The position numbers were made by a program, and so were the translations under genes. The notes beneath the pieces are model-generated. The model was not told the origin of the DNA and did no database searches. It saw only the letters and a program-made list of their open reading frames with translations. From NCBI GenBank assembly GCA_902593675.1, contig CACJJI010000002.1, positions 62,001 through 126,000 of the forward strand: a stretch of DNA of 64,000 nucleotides, written 5' to 3'. Within the stretch, counting starts at the first letter, position 1. Each line of letters starts with the position of its first letter. The stretch comes from an uncultured SAR86 cluster bacterium. Lineage in GTDB: Bacteria; Pseudomonadota; Gammaproteobacteria; Magnimaribacterales; D2472. Shown here piece after piece: positions 1 to 9,253 of the stretch.

Positions 1-237
1 TATACGCATTAATGATTCAGCCAGACACATAAGCGCGATTCCTTCTGAATTAGAGAGCCCATATTGCTCCATAAAAGCATCTAATTTTGTACGTTGATTT
101 TTATTGCTTCGACAGTATTGAATTATTGATTGAGTGTGCTGGATTATTTCTGGATCATCTAAAAAATATGATTCATCGATTAAGAACTTTGCTAAATCCT
201 GCTCGTCAGCAAACTTGCCATCACTGTTTAAAAACAT
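1..237 (-). CDS. putA: PutA proline dehydrogenase / P5C dehydrogenase, N-terminal fragment
   Basis: This is the first 79 codons of a gene that runs off the left edge; the ORF track missed it because it has no stop in the window. I translated the reverse complement. It starts MFLNSDGKFADEQ and ends with SEGIALMCLAESLMRI, which matches the highly conserved PutA segment 'EGVALMCLAEALLRIPD'. PutA oxidises proline to glutamate at the inner membrane in two steps. The in-frame codons upstream of the ATG reach a stop after three residues, so the start is firm. The motif lies only about 65 residues from the start, so the N-terminal ribbon-helix-helix repressor domain of E. coli-type PutA is absent and this looks like a non-autoregulating (type A) PutA. 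The remainder cannot be judged. Confidence 0.85.
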   Translation of the reverse strand, partial: MFLNSDGKFADEQDLAKFLIDESYFLDDPEIIQHTQSIIQYCRSNKNQRTKLDAFMEQYGLSNSEGIALMCLAESLMRI

Positions 238-282
238 AGATTCATCTTATCTAGTTAAAGTTAATATTGGCAAGAAAAAAAA

Positions 283-483
283 TTACATGGATGCAAAGGG
301 GAAAAAGTTCCTTCTTCCTCCAAGCATTGAGACAAGTAACCATGCTAGAGAATTTGGAATCATCGAAGCAGTTAGATGAATAATCACTTCGTCCTGGCTT
401 GGATCCATGAACGTCATCAAAAGCATGAAACATGAAGCCAAAAAGCCTAACCAATGAACAAGAGACAATATTTTAAGCAACAT
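283..483 (-). CDS. small two-helix membrane protein
   Basis: 66 residues, with two hydrophobic stretches (about residues 3-25 and 36-55) joined by a short polar turn containing MDPSQDE, and a basic, aromatic tail GGRRNFFPF. The sequence looks like a genuine small inner-membrane protein and I prefer it over the overlapping 251..454 frame, which has no membrane pattern. It lies immediately upstream of the putA fragment on the same strand, 45 bp away, and could be co-transcribed with it. No clear Shine-Dalgarno sequence is visible before the ATG. Function unknown. Confidence 0.55.
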   Translation of the reverse strand: MLLKILSLVHWLGFLASCFMLLMTFMDPSQDEVIIHLTASMIPNSLAWLLVSMLGGRRNFFPFASM

Positions 484-565
484 GAATTAATTTTAGAAAA
501 TTAATTAGATTTTTAAAATAGGATGATTGAGGGCATAAAAATTCAGAGTTGGAAAGGTAAAGCGC

Positions 566-808
566 TTAGGCAGATTGACGTTTTTTATTCTTATAGAATA
601 TAAGTTCCTGAATCCAATTACGCTTATTGGTTTCGTACATAATTGAGCTTTCCTCAGAAAGAATAATTCTACCGCCATCCATATCAACTCTAAGAGAATC
701 AGTTTTTATGACAGTGCCATCTCCTAAATGAACTTCTCCAATCATATTTCCAGCCGTATCTTCAGGATGAAGATCTGAAAAAATTTCAACCAATTCTTCT
801 TTTTTCAT
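566..808 (-). CDS. small hypothetical protein
   Basis: 80 residues, soluble and mixed charged. It begins MKKEELVEIF, has a central stretch that reads like a small beta-rich fold (GEVHLGDGTVIKTDSLRVDMDGG) and ends in a basic tail KNKKRQSA. I do not recognise the family. The composition is protein-like and the frame is the best one in this interval; the overlapping 505..687 frame is probably its shadow. It stands alone between the ABC exporter and the small membrane gene, all on the minus strand. A weak ribosome site and the short length leave real doubt. Confidence 0.5.
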   Translation of the reverse strand: MKKEELVEIFSDLHPEDTAGNMIGEVHLGDGTVIKTDSLRVDMDGGRIILSEESSIMYETNKRNWIQELIFYKNKKRQSA

Positions 809-889
809 ATTTTAACAACAGCCTCATCTGATAACGTTGTCAATTATATATAAAAAACAGATTTTATAAACAAAATTTTTATAAATATT

Positions 890-1978
890 TTAGGAAGCGA
901 CTTTCTGCCAGATAAAGAACTTTGTGGCAACAAAAAAACTAAGAAATGCCCAAAAAATGATGCCAAGAAAATTAAAGTTAATGGCAAACAATGCTCCGCC
1001 ATCATTGGAGATGCTTCGCATTGTTGAAGCAATAACACTTAATGGTAGACTGCTAGCAATAGGCTGAATTAATACAGGCAAATAGGAGATTGGGAAAAAA
1101 ATACCAGATAGGATTAACTGCGGAAAGGTAAATAACAACACCAATGGACGAATTGATTCTTGTGTTTTAGCAAGACTGCCTAGAAAGAAACCAACACACA
1201 AAAATATAAATGCGCCAAATAAAATAACGCCGTAAAGAGGCAAAAGCCCTCCAACTATATTAATTTTTAAGAGCCCTATTGCCAGGCCTAAAATCACTGA
1301 AAGCTGCATCATAATTATGAACATTCTTGCAAGGACAATTGAAATAATGAAATCTTTAGGTTGAATTGGAGTAACAAAAAGTCTTTTGAGAATGCCCCTT
1401 CTTCGATATTCAACAATGTTGAATCCGCTACCAGCAATACAAAGATTCATAAGCATGTAGGCCAAAATACCTGGCAACAAAAAATCAATATATCTTTGAG
1501 GTCTAGATTTTACATCTTCAAGCTGAAGAGAAAACATGGGTTGAATATCTCTTATCTCCCGCTCAATAGAAAGAAGCGTTGCCTCTAGAGAGTCTTTGAT
1601 TGCATCTACTTGCCTGACTTGAGATGCATCAAGCAACAATCTTAATTTTCCAGGATTAGGAAATTGATTAAATGAATCTGGGATAATAATAACTGCTGTC
1701 TGATCTGCGGCAATTAAGTCTTCTTTTAACTCTGACTCAGACCCTTCTTTCACAATAAAAGCTTTTTCTTGTTTCACTAAATCAATAAACCTCAATGAAA
1801 GCTCATCTTGAGACTGATTCACTAAACCTAATTTTGTAGGTCTAGGTTCGCCTCCAGAAAAAAGAAATATGCATGTAAAAATTAATGGAAAAAGCAAACT
1901 GAAGAAGAGCGACTGTCGATCTCTATAAAAAATCTTGATGAATATTGAAGCTAAATGAATTTGTGGTTTTGTCAGCAC
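890..1978 (-). CDS. ABC-2 type transporter permease
   Basis: 362 residues. Architecture: one N-terminal transmembrane helix (about residues 24-41), a periplasmic domain of roughly 120 residues (PRPTKLGLVNQSQDEL onward), then five or six helices in the C-terminal half. This is the layout of ABC-2 membrane proteins of the YhhJ/NatB type. It forms the membrane half of an exporter with the ATPase encoded 3 bp upstream. The sequence shows neither a signal peptide nor anything that reveals the substrate; relatives export drugs, lipids or small molecules. Only one permease gene is present, so it probably works as a homodimer. Confidence 0.85.
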   Translation of the reverse strand: MLTKPQIHLASIFIKIFYRDRQSLFFSLLFPLIFTCIFLFSGGEPRPTKLGLVNQSQDELSLRFIDLVKQEKAFIVKEGSESELKEDLIAADQTAVIIIPDSFNQFPNPGKLRLLLDASQVRQVDAIKDSLEATLLSIEREIRDIQPMFSLQLEDVKSRPQRYIDFLLPGILAYMLMNLCIAGSGFNIVEYRRRGILKRLFVTPIQPKDFIISIVLARMFIIMMQLSVILGLAIGLLKINIVGGLLPLYGVILFGAFIFLCVGFFLGSLAKTQESIRPLVLLFTFPQLILSGIFFPISYLPVLIQPIASSLPLSVIASTMRSISNDGGALFAINFNFLGIIFWAFLSFFVATKFFIWQKVAS

Positions 1979-1981
1979 GTT

Positions 1982-2746
1982 TTAATCCCTCAGCCCATGT
2001 CCTGTTAGAGCCAAAAATACATCCTCAATATTTCCATGAATTGGAGTCTCATTTGGTTCAGGTGCATGATCTAAGATGAGTTGTTGCGGGGTATCTTGAG
2101 CAATAATTGAGCCTTTATCCATTATCGCAATTCTGTCACAAAGATATTCTGCTTCCTCCATATTATGAGTCGTAAGAACAATGGTCATGCCATCTAGATT
2201 AAGCTCTTTAGCTAAATTCCATAGGTTTCGTTTTGCCTGTGGATCAAGCCCAGTGGTTGGCTCATCAAGAAATAATATTTTTGGATTATTTACTAAAGCG
2301 CAAGCTATAGAAAATCTTTGTTTTTGACCTCCAGATAAGTCATCGGGCAAAGCTTGTATTTTATTCTCTAAATCAACCTTTGCTAGCATAGCTTTTGGAT
2401 CAATAGATACAGAGTAAAGATTGGCAAAAAGAATTAATAAATCAGATAGATTTAATCTATCGAAATATTCATTTGATTGAAGTTGAACGCCAATAATCTT
2501 TTTGACTGCGTAAGGATCATCCTTTACATCGATGCCGTCTATAAAAACCTCTCCGCTATCAATATTAGTTAACCCCTCCAGCATCTCAAGTGTTGTTGTT
2601 TTACCAGCTCCATTGGGTCCCAGTAAACCAAATATTTCTCCAGCATTAATACTAAGATTAATCTTGTTTACGGCAGCAAAAGTTTTTACTGAGTTTTCAG
2701 GGCTCGGATAATGCTTCTCAAGATTGTTTGCTTTAATAATTGTCAT
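1982..2746 (-). CDS. ABC transporter ATP-binding protein
   Basis: 254 residues, a single nucleotide-binding domain. Walker A GLLGPNGAGKTTT lies near residue 40, the signature LSGGQKQR near residue 138 and Walker B ILFLDEPTTGLDPQ near residue 157, followed by the H-loop TTHNMEEAEYL. This is the CcmA/NatA subfamily that partners ABC-2 permeases. The stop is 3 bp before the permease start, so the pair is one operon with the ATPase translated first. It should energise export from the cytoplasmic face of the inner membrane. Substrate unknown. Confidence 0.93.
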   Translation of the reverse strand: MTIIKANNLEKHYPSPENSVKTFAAVNKINLSINAGEIFGLLGPNGAGKTTTLEMLEGLTNIDSGEVFIDGIDVKDDPYAVKKIIGVQLQSNEYFDRLNLSDLLILFANLYSVSIDPKAMLAKVDLENKIQALPDDLSGGQKQRFSIACALVNNPKILFLDEPTTGLDPQAKRNLWNLAKELNLDGMTIVLTTHNMEEAEYLCDRIAIMDKGSIIAQDTPQQLILDHAPEPNETPIHGNIEDVFLALTGHGLRD

Positions 2747-2810
2747 AATCTTTCTTAGATCAAATTTTGGGAAGGCGTTTGTTATCTGCTAAAAATAAGT
2801 TCTAAGTTTA

Positions 2811-4838
2811 TTATTTAATTAGAGAAATATCCTCCGGATAAAGGAGATCTTCGCCAATACTTTTCAGTAATGGCTGGAGATTTTTAGCGTAAGGTTTCCA
2901 TCGCCCCATACCCTTTTTATTGATTGGTTGTCGAACTTGCTCTGAGCTCGCGGTCCTTACAGATCTATCTGTTTCATAAAATGAAATGCACTCCTCTTCA
3001 AATGGTAATTCGAGATAATCAAGCATTCTTTTAACTTGCCCCTCAAGATCTTCAATAACATCTTCATTGTTAACTCTTAATATCTTATTTGGCAGAACTT
3101 GATCCCAGTGATTCATAAGCTCCACATAGCTCTTGTAATAGCTGCCCGCCTCTGCCAAACCATATGAAAACTCTTGGCCTTGAGCAAAGAGTTGCTTAAA
3201 CATGCTAAAGCAGCAATCTAAAGGATACCTTCTTGCATCAATAATTTTTGCATTTGGCATGATCAAATGAATTAATCCAATATGCCTAAAGTTGTTAGGC
3301 ATCTTATCGGTAAACATAGGGGCATCTTTCCTATGCATCCGAGTATCTTCAATAAATTTTTTACCAAACTCCTCTCTTTGATTAAGCGTTAATGACTTCA
3401 TGCTTTTAGGATAATTACCTAACTTGCCGTATATATCGTCACCTCTCAAACTTTGAGCGATCGATAAGATATTTGGGAGCTCCAAAGTCCCGTCAATCAT
3501 TGAATGAGAGGCTAAGATTTGCTCAATTAATGTTGAACCTGCTCGTGGAAGACCCAAAATAAATATGGGATCTTTTGTTGTATGTCCTCCACTGCCTAGA
3601 TCTTTAAAAAATGCTTCATCACAAACGTCTATCTGTGCTTGAAGTTCTGCATCCATTCTTTCAATGGAGTACTTACTTTGATCATTTTTAATTTTATTGC
3701 CTTGCTGCAAATGGAAAAAAGCTTCATCAAACTCGTTGATTACTTCACAGCCTTGAGCAAGAGCAAAATGAAAATATGCTTTATCTCTTAATGATAGATC
3801 CACTCTCTCAACTTGCTCCCTCATGCTATTCAATTCATCGGGAGTGAAAGAGTAAGTTTTTAAGTTTGCTAATGAAAAGAATGCCTCACCATGATCCGGC
3901 TTAATTTTATAGGCATTTTGATAGCTGTTAATTGCTTGATCTGTTTTACCAAGGGTTTTTTGTGCATGACCCTTTGATGTGTGGGTGCTGAAATTATATG
4001 GATTCTTGTTAAGGATGCTATCAAACATTGTAATTGCTTGTTCATGATCGCCATTTTGCATCATTTCACTAGCTTTTTGAGCCTGATAGACAGGATTATC
4101 TGGGTATTGATCACAAAGAATATTCACCTGCTCCATGGTTTTAGCAAATTTTTGTTTTTTTCTGAGAATTGCAGCGTATTGCATCCTAAGATCCCCATCA
4201 TTTGGCTTAAATTCAACTGCTTTTTCTAATAAAAATTCTGCATCATCAAAATACCCTAGCCGATTGGCAATTTCAGATAAAAGTGACATAGCATATGTAT
4301 GCGTAGGATTTTTTTTGAGAAAAGCTCTGCATTGCCTTTCAGCTAAACCTAATCTACCCTCATTGAGTATCTGATCTATATACAATAATGCTGGCGGGAG
4401 CGATTCAAGCTTTTTAATTTGCTGTTGGGCATGATCGGCAGCAGGTTGATTTTTATTTTTTATAAAATATTGATGCAGCATATTCCATGATGAGAGTAAT
4501 GCCGGATTAAGTTCACATGCTTGTCTATAATTAATGACAGCCTTTTCATCATTCCCCATATCTCTATTTATATGCCCAAGCTCTTGATAAGCGCGGCCCA
4601 TGTCAGGAGCATTTAATAATAAGTTTTCAATGTATTTTTGTGAGTCATCAAATTTTTTTAAATATCTAGATGACACAGACGCCAGATATAAAGCATCAAT
4701 GTTGTTAGGATGATCTTTAAGAATAATTTCAAAAAGTATGAGAGCATCTTCAAACCGATTTTCTTTTACAGCTTGCGTGGCCTCACTCAAGTCTACTGAT
4801 AAAGTTGGATCGTTAGTATTGGATTTATCTTCTTTCAT
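2811..4838 (-). CDS. TPR-repeat protein with C-terminal sulfotransferase domain
   Basis: 675 residues. About residues 15-350 are tandem tetratricopeptide repeats (units such as DALYLASVSSRYLKKFDDSQ and AYQELGHINRDMGNDEKAV). A sulfotransferase domain follows from about residue 420: the 5'-phosphosulfate loop is PIFILGLPRAGSTLIEQ and the likely 3'-phosphate region is KIIDARRYPLDCCFSMFKQ. The domain would move sulfate from PAPS to an unknown acceptor; the TPR array probably docks a partner protein. There is no signal peptide, so it should be cytoplasmic. It follows the TonB-receptor gene on the same strand, but a terminator lies between them. Acceptor unknown. Confidence 0.85.
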   Translation of the reverse strand: MKEDKSNTNDPTLSVDLSEATQAVKENRFEDALILFEIILKDHPNNIDALYLASVSSRYLKKFDDSQKYIENLLLNAPDMGRAYQELGHINRDMGNDEKAVINYRQACELNPALLSSWNMLHQYFIKNKNQPAADHAQQQIKKLESLPPALLYIDQILNEGRLGLAERQCRAFLKKNPTHTYAMSLLSEIANRLGYFDDAEFLLEKAVEFKPNDGDLRMQYAAILRKKQKFAKTMEQVNILCDQYPDNPVYQAQKASEMMQNGDHEQAITMFDSILNKNPYNFSTHTSKGHAQKTLGKTDQAINSYQNAYKIKPDHGEAFFSLANLKTYSFTPDELNSMREQVERVDLSLRDKAYFHFALAQGCEVINEFDEAFFHLQQGNKIKNDQSKYSIERMDAELQAQIDVCDEAFFKDLGSGGHTTKDPIFILGLPRAGSTLIEQILASHSMIDGTLELPNILSIAQSLRGDDIYGKLGNYPKSMKSLTLNQREEFGKKFIEDTRMHRKDAPMFTDKMPNNFRHIGLIHLIMPNAKIIDARRYPLDCCFSMFKQLFAQGQEFSYGLAEAGSYYKSYVELMNHWDQVLPNKILRVNNEDVIEDLEGQVKRMLDYLELPFEEECISFYETDRSVRTASSEQVRQPINKKGMGRWKPYAKNLQPLLKSIGEDLLYPEDISLIK

Positions 4839-4884
4839 TTTTTATATAATTTTAACAAAGAAAAACGAGTTATATTCCGCGTGA

Positions 4885-4911
4885 AAATAAAAAGGGAGCA
4901 TTAGCTCCCTC
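4885..4911 (-). terminator. intrinsic terminator of the TonB-receptor gene
   Basis: Read on the minus strand, a 7-bp stem AGGGAGC/GCTCCCT with a TAAT loop is followed by TTTTTATTTT. It lies just past the TonB-receptor stop and before the TPR-sulfotransferase start, so transcription of the receptor should largely end here. Confidence 0.75.
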
Positions 4912-4934
4912 TTTACTTATATATAAAACTAAAA

Positions 4935-7541
4935 CTAGTTATTAAAAAATCTCTTGTATCTAATACCTACAGTAGTTGGTCGGATTATACCAACACGCTG
5001 TCTGTCAAAGACAAAGGTGTTACTAATTTCAGCTCTCTCATCAGTAATATTATCGATATAGGCTTCAGCTATCCAATCATCATTACTGATTCCGAAACGC
5101 ACGTTCATAAAGCTGTAGCTATCTTGAAGTGCTTTATTGGGAGCCATAATATCGGAGTAACTGTCATCTGACCACGTAAGTTGAGCCTGAAAATGTGCTG
5201 TATTTCCGGAAGCTACACCCCACTCTTTTCTGGCACTTAAATTACCCTGTATTCCAGGAGCAAATGCCAATTCTGATCCAACAACGACATCATTCGTAGG
5301 AACTAAGCTTTTAGTTATCTCTGAATCTAATATGGAAAAAGCACCAGACCATACCCAACCATCAAGGTCAGGAACATAAGTAAAGTCTCCTTCAACACCT
5401 GTAATTTCAGCATCTGCTGCATTATCAGAGAAGAATAAGTTAACTATGCTTGGGTCAAAAATAGTAGACTGAAGCCCACTTATGTCAACCATGAAGGCGC
5501 TACCATTGAATCTCAGTCGACCATCAGCAAGAAGAGCTTTCCAACCAAATTCAAAGTTTGTGACTTCATCGGAATCAATTGAAGGTTTAACTGAATAAGT
5601 GCCATCAGCATTTGTTCGTCCAGCTGGTCTGTTTAACAAGCCCGGTCTAAAACCTTCAGACCAAGTTAGATAGTACATGATGTCTTCAGAAGGATTCCAT
5701 GAATAAGTTATCTTACCAATTGTTCCATCACTCTTAGCTTTATCAGGGTAACCATTTGGATTTCCTGGAGCATATTGAGCCGAAAGATTAGACCCAAATT
5801 GCTGGGTATCAGGAGCACCGAATCCATTATAGAAAGAAGAGTTCGCACTTCCTTCAAAGTCAACTTCAATGTCATACCATCTGACACCAACAGTAAGCTC
5901 AGATGTTTCTGAGGTATCTATGCTAAGCTCACCAAAGACGCCTTGTTGCTTATCAGTTCTCTTAATATCATTAAAGAAAATTACCGGCTCGCTAAATGGA
6001 CCTGCCGAGAACCAACCTGGACTTGCATTATTAATAGATCCTGTTACAGATGTATCAGTTAAAGCATAGTTTGCAGCATAAGTAATATCATTATCAACAG
6101 AACTTGGGTATGTGAAGAGATTTAATTCCGTTAACTCTAGGTCACTAAAAAACACTCCAGCTGTAAGACTTGTAGTATCGTTAATTGGAGCATTAACTCG
6201 GAATTCATGAGTTGTAACCTCTGTGTTAGTTGTTGAATCAACCAATAAGTTTGGTGCACCACAAGTTCCAGTTGGAACATTGCCAGGTGCGAACTTAGTA
6301 TAAGTTACATAATAATCACAGATATAGTAAGGCAGATATTGACCAACAAATAAATAGTCGGTGTAATCAACATCTTGATCTGTTGTTCTGTCTGTATAAG
6401 CACCAGTATAAAGAACCTCAAGATCGCCAATTGAGCCTTTAAGAGTAAGGCTCATGTTATCAAACTCATCTTCAATAGTATCATTGGTATATCTTTGAAT
6501 TTCTAAGTCGCCCAATGTAGGATCAACAAAAAATACGCCGTCAGCATCAATAGTTTGATTAGCAACAGTTGCTAAAACATCCCAATTATCGTTAATTTCA
6601 TGAGCGATACTTGCTCTAAAGCCTGTGTAATCAACTGGATTAGCATCTTCTTCAACATGTGCAAGTGCACTTAAAAGCGTAGCACCTGAAAGGTCTGCTC
6701 CAGCTTGAAAACCAGCTCTAGACGATGATACAGGAAGACCGTTCTGTCTTACAGTTCCAGCTTTTCTAAATCGAGCAGATTGAGCAGCGGTTAATGTGCC
6801 ACCAACTTGATCTATGTAGCCACCTCTTCTATCGCTGTAGGCTACAAATCTTAGGGCTGTTGAATCGCCCATTGGAATATTAGAAACATATTCAAACTTG
6901 CTGCCAGTATCTCCTTCTGGCATTGTTCTAGCTTCAATTTCAAGACTGCTTGATGATTCTCCGATAACAGGTTTGTTTGTAATCATACGAACAACACCAG
7001 CTTGTGAGCTAGCACCGAATAACGTTCCTTGTGGTCCAGATAGAACCTCAACTCGACCAACGTCAGCAGCATAAACATCTAAGTTTCTTCCAGGCTGACC
7101 TAAGGGCTGCTCATCAAGATAAAAAGCAACGTTAGGTGTCAAACCAGCAACACCAGCAGTAGTTAGGTTGGGGGTGGTAGAAGCGAGACCTCTAATATAT
7201 ATAGTGCTTTGACCAGGACCCGATCCACCAGCAGTTACACCCGGTAATTGCATTAAATAGTCCTCAAAGACATTGATTCCTTTTTGCTCAAGCGATTCTT
7301 CTGTAAGAGCGTTAACTGAAAGAGGAACATCTTGAAGTCCCTCAGCCTTTTTCCTGGAGGTAACAACAACCTCTTCAATAGTTGCCTGAGATTGAGCAGA
7401 TATATATCCACTATAGGCAGAGGCATTAATAATTGCTAATGCAGAAATAGCAGAAACAATTTTGCCAAAGAATTTATCAAAGGCCTTTTTATTAAAGAGG
7501 TCTTTGAGGTTTTTTGCTTTACTTTTAATATTATTTATCAT
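4935..7541 (-). CDS. TonB-dependent outer-membrane receptor
   Basis: About 868 residues. I place the start at the internal ATG (MINNIKSK), which is preceded by GGGGGGAACC, rather than at the upstream TTG of the ORF track. The N-terminus has a long basic lead and a signal-like hydrophobic stretch (about residues 29-50). A TonB-box-like IEEVVVTSRKK and a plug domain follow (DVPLSVNALTEESLEQKG, then IYIRGLAS). The rest is a beta-rich 22-strand barrel ending in VGIRYKRFFNN. It should import a large scarce nutrient across the outer membrane using TonB energy; the substrate cannot be read from the sequence. It is divergent from the BCCT transporter across about 230 bp of AT-rich promoter DNA. Confidence 0.9.
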   Translation of the reverse strand: MINNIKSKAKNLKDLFNKKAFDKFFGKIVSAISALAIINASAYSGYISAQSQATIEEVVVTSRKKAEGLQDVPLSVNALTEESLEQKGINVFEDYLMQLPGVTAGGSGPGQSTIYIRGLASTTPNLTTAGVAGLTPNVAFYLDEQPLGQPGRNLDVYAADVGRVEVLSGPQGTLFGASSQAGVVRMITNKPVIGESSSSLEIEARTMPEGDTGSKFEYVSNIPMGDSTALRFVAYSDRRGGYIDQVGGTLTAAQSARFRKAGTVRQNGLPVSSSRAGFQAGADLSGATLLSALAHVEEDANPVDYTGFRASIAHEINDNWDVLATVANQTIDADGVFFVDPTLGDLEIQRYTNDTIEDEFDNMSLTLKGSIGDLEVLYTGAYTDRTTDQDVDYTDYLFVGQYLPYYICDYYVTYTKFAPGNVPTGTCGAPNLLVDSTTNTEVTTHEFRVNAPINDTTSLTAGVFFSDLELTELNLFTYPSSVDNDITYAANYALTDTSVTGSINNASPGWFSAGPFSEPVIFFNDIKRTDKQQGVFGELSIDTSETSELTVGVRWYDIEVDFEGSANSSFYNGFGAPDTQQFGSNLSAQYAPGNPNGYPDKAKSDGTIGKITYSWNPSEDIMYYLTWSEGFRPGLLNRPAGRTNADGTYSVKPSIDSDEVTNFEFGWKALLADGRLRFNGSAFMVDISGLQSTIFDPSIVNLFFSDNAADAEITGVEGDFTYVPDLDGWVWSGAFSILDSEITKSLVPTNDVVVGSELAFAPGIQGNLSARKEWGVASGNTAHFQAQLTWSDDSYSDIMAPNKALQDSYSFMNVRFGISNDDWIAEAYIDNITDERAEISNTFVFDRQRVGIIRPTTVGIRYKRFFNN

Positions 7542-7768
7542 GGTTCCCCCCAAGGGATAAATTTTTATTTAGAGATGATTTGCAGACAGAAAGGCTCTAT
7601 AGAACCTACTTCCACTATGAATATTGCTTAAGCCTAAGCCCAAGTTTTTAAAAGACATGTTAAGACCATAACAAATGAATGTGGAAATTTTAAGTAAATA
7701 TGAAAAAAACATCATTTTATTTTAAAATATGGGTATTTTTTTAGCATTTTAAGTAGACTTAGCGCACG

Positions 7769-9253
7769 ATGTTTACAAAAATCGCTCCCAAGCGCTTCCT
7801 TTTCTCTATATTCTTAATAACTGCCTTCATTGGATTAACGCTTATGAATCTTAAGGAAGTTGATCAACTATTTGCTGAGATTCAAACTCAAATTTCTGAT
7901 AGCTTGGGATGGTTAATAATATTACTCACTAATGGCTTTTTAGTTTTTGTAATTTATTTAGCGTTTAGTAAACATAAAACGCTTATTCTAGGTGGGCCAG
8001 ATGCTAAGCCAGAGTTTTCACGAGTAAATTGGATAGCCATGCTTTTTAGCGCTGGCCTAGGTGTGGGATTATTATTTTATGGTGTAGCTGAACCTATCAT
8101 GCATCTTAGCTCTGATCTTATCCATAAAGAGGGTGCCTCTTTTTCAGATAAGGCTAATCTTTCTATGAACCTTGCATATTTGCATTGGGGATTTCATGGC
8201 TGGGCAATTTATGGTGTTGTTGGGTTATGTTTTGCATATTTTGCATACAATAATAAATTGCCCTTTCGCGTAAGTTCTTTCTTCTCAGGCCCTTTTACAA
8301 AAAATATTTGGGGAAGAGTGTCGCTGGATGTTATAGCCATTATTGCCACAATATTTGGGATAGCTACATCTTTGGGTCTTGGGGCAAATCAAATTAACTC
8401 TGGTCTGAGTTATATGGGTGTTATTGAAGGTAGCTTTATTAATACTGTTGGGATTGTCATCCTGATCACACTGATGGGGCTTGCAAGCGTTGTGTTAGGT
8501 TTAAAAGTTGGCATTAAAATTTTGTCTCAAATAAATATCGTTTTGTGTATTATTTTCCTCTCATTTATTTTTTTAAGTGGGCCGACAAGCTATATACTTG
8601 ATGGCCTTGTACAAAATTTAGGTTCGTATGTTCAAAAATTATTGAGCTTATCTACAAACACTCAAGGTTATTCAGACTCTTCTTGGCAAAATGCTTGGAC
8701 TCTCTATTATTATTCATGGTGGTTTGCCTGGTCTCCGTTTGTTGGATTGTTTATTGCGCGAATATCTTATGGCAGATCGATTCAGGAATTTTTAATTGGC
8801 GCTGTACTTGTTCCAACTTTTATTGTTTTTATTTGGATGGGTGTTTTTGGTAATGCTGCTATCTATCAAGAGTTCATAGAGCCCACATCTCTTAGCTCAG
8901 CAATAAACAATGATATAACCATCTCCTTGTTTATTTTCTTAGAGCAATTTCCTTTTTCGCAAGCCATCATGTGGTTAGCAATTATAATAATCTTAACTTT
9001 TTTTGTTACATCTTCTGATTCAGGAGCTTTGGTTACATCAATGTTAACTGCAGCAAAAAAAGAAAATTTTAAAGATGAGCCACCTATGATTTTGAGAATT
9101 ATATGGGCATTATCATTAGGTGTAATTTCGATCGTACTTTTAGCCGGAGGTGGCATAGGAGCGCTTCAAACATCAGTCATAGTTACAGGAGTTCCTTTTG
9201 CAATTTTGCTTTCTTTTGCGGCAAGAAGTCTCTTAAAAGATCTTAACAAATGA
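7769..9253 (+). CDS. BCCT family betaine/carnitine/choline-type transporter
   Basis: 494 residues with about twelve transmembrane helices. Family signatures are visible: AGLGVGLLFYGVAEPIMH near residue 95 and the tryptophan-rich YYYSWWFAWSPFVGLFIARIS near residue 312, the segment lining the substrate site. BCCT carriers take up trimethylammonium or sulfonium compounds such as glycine betaine or DMSP, driven by Na+ or H+. The C-terminal tail is short (ending LLKDLNK), without the long osmosensing extension of BetP-type carriers, so uptake for nutrition is as likely as osmoprotection. Its stop overlaps the next gene by 4 bp. Confidence 0.92.
   Translation: MFTKIAPKRFLFSIFLITAFIGLTLMNLKEVDQLFAEIQTQISDSLGWLIILLTNGFLVFVIYLAFSKHKTLILGGPDAKPEFSRVNWIAMLFSAGLGVGLLFYGVAEPIMHLSSDLIHKEGASFSDKANLSMNLAYLHWGFHGWAIYGVVGLCFAYFAYNNKLPFRVSSFFSGPFTKNIWGRVSLDVIAIIATIFGIATSLGLGANQINSGLSYMGVIEGSFINTVGIVILITLMGLASVVLGLKVGIKILSQINIVLCIIFLSFIFLSGPTSYILDGLVQNLGSYVQKLLSLSTNTQGYSDSSWQNAWTLYYYSWWFAWSPFVGLFIARISYGRSIQEFLIGAVLVPTFIVFIWMGVFGNAAIYQEFIEPTSLSSAINNDITISLFIFLEQFPFSQAIMWLAIIIILTFFVTSSDSGALVTSMLTAAKKENFKDEPPMILRIIWALSLGVISIVLLAGGGIGALQTSVIVTGVPFAILLSFAARSLLKDLNK

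Noticed and set aside
134-379. 81-residue plus-strand ORF
   Set aside because: It covers the antisense of the putA fragment and the small membrane gene and has no protein-like pattern.
251-454. 67-residue minus-strand ORF
   Set aside because: It overlaps the better-supported two-helix membrane protein in another frame and has no recognisable fold.
505-687. 60-residue minus-strand ORF
   Set aside because: Overlaps the 566..808 frame, which has more protein-like composition.
7542-7768. Repeats and near-palindromes (for example GGCTCTATAGAACC) between the TonB receptor and BCCT genes as operators
   Set aside because: The matches are imperfect and short; no regulator gene lies nearby to support them.
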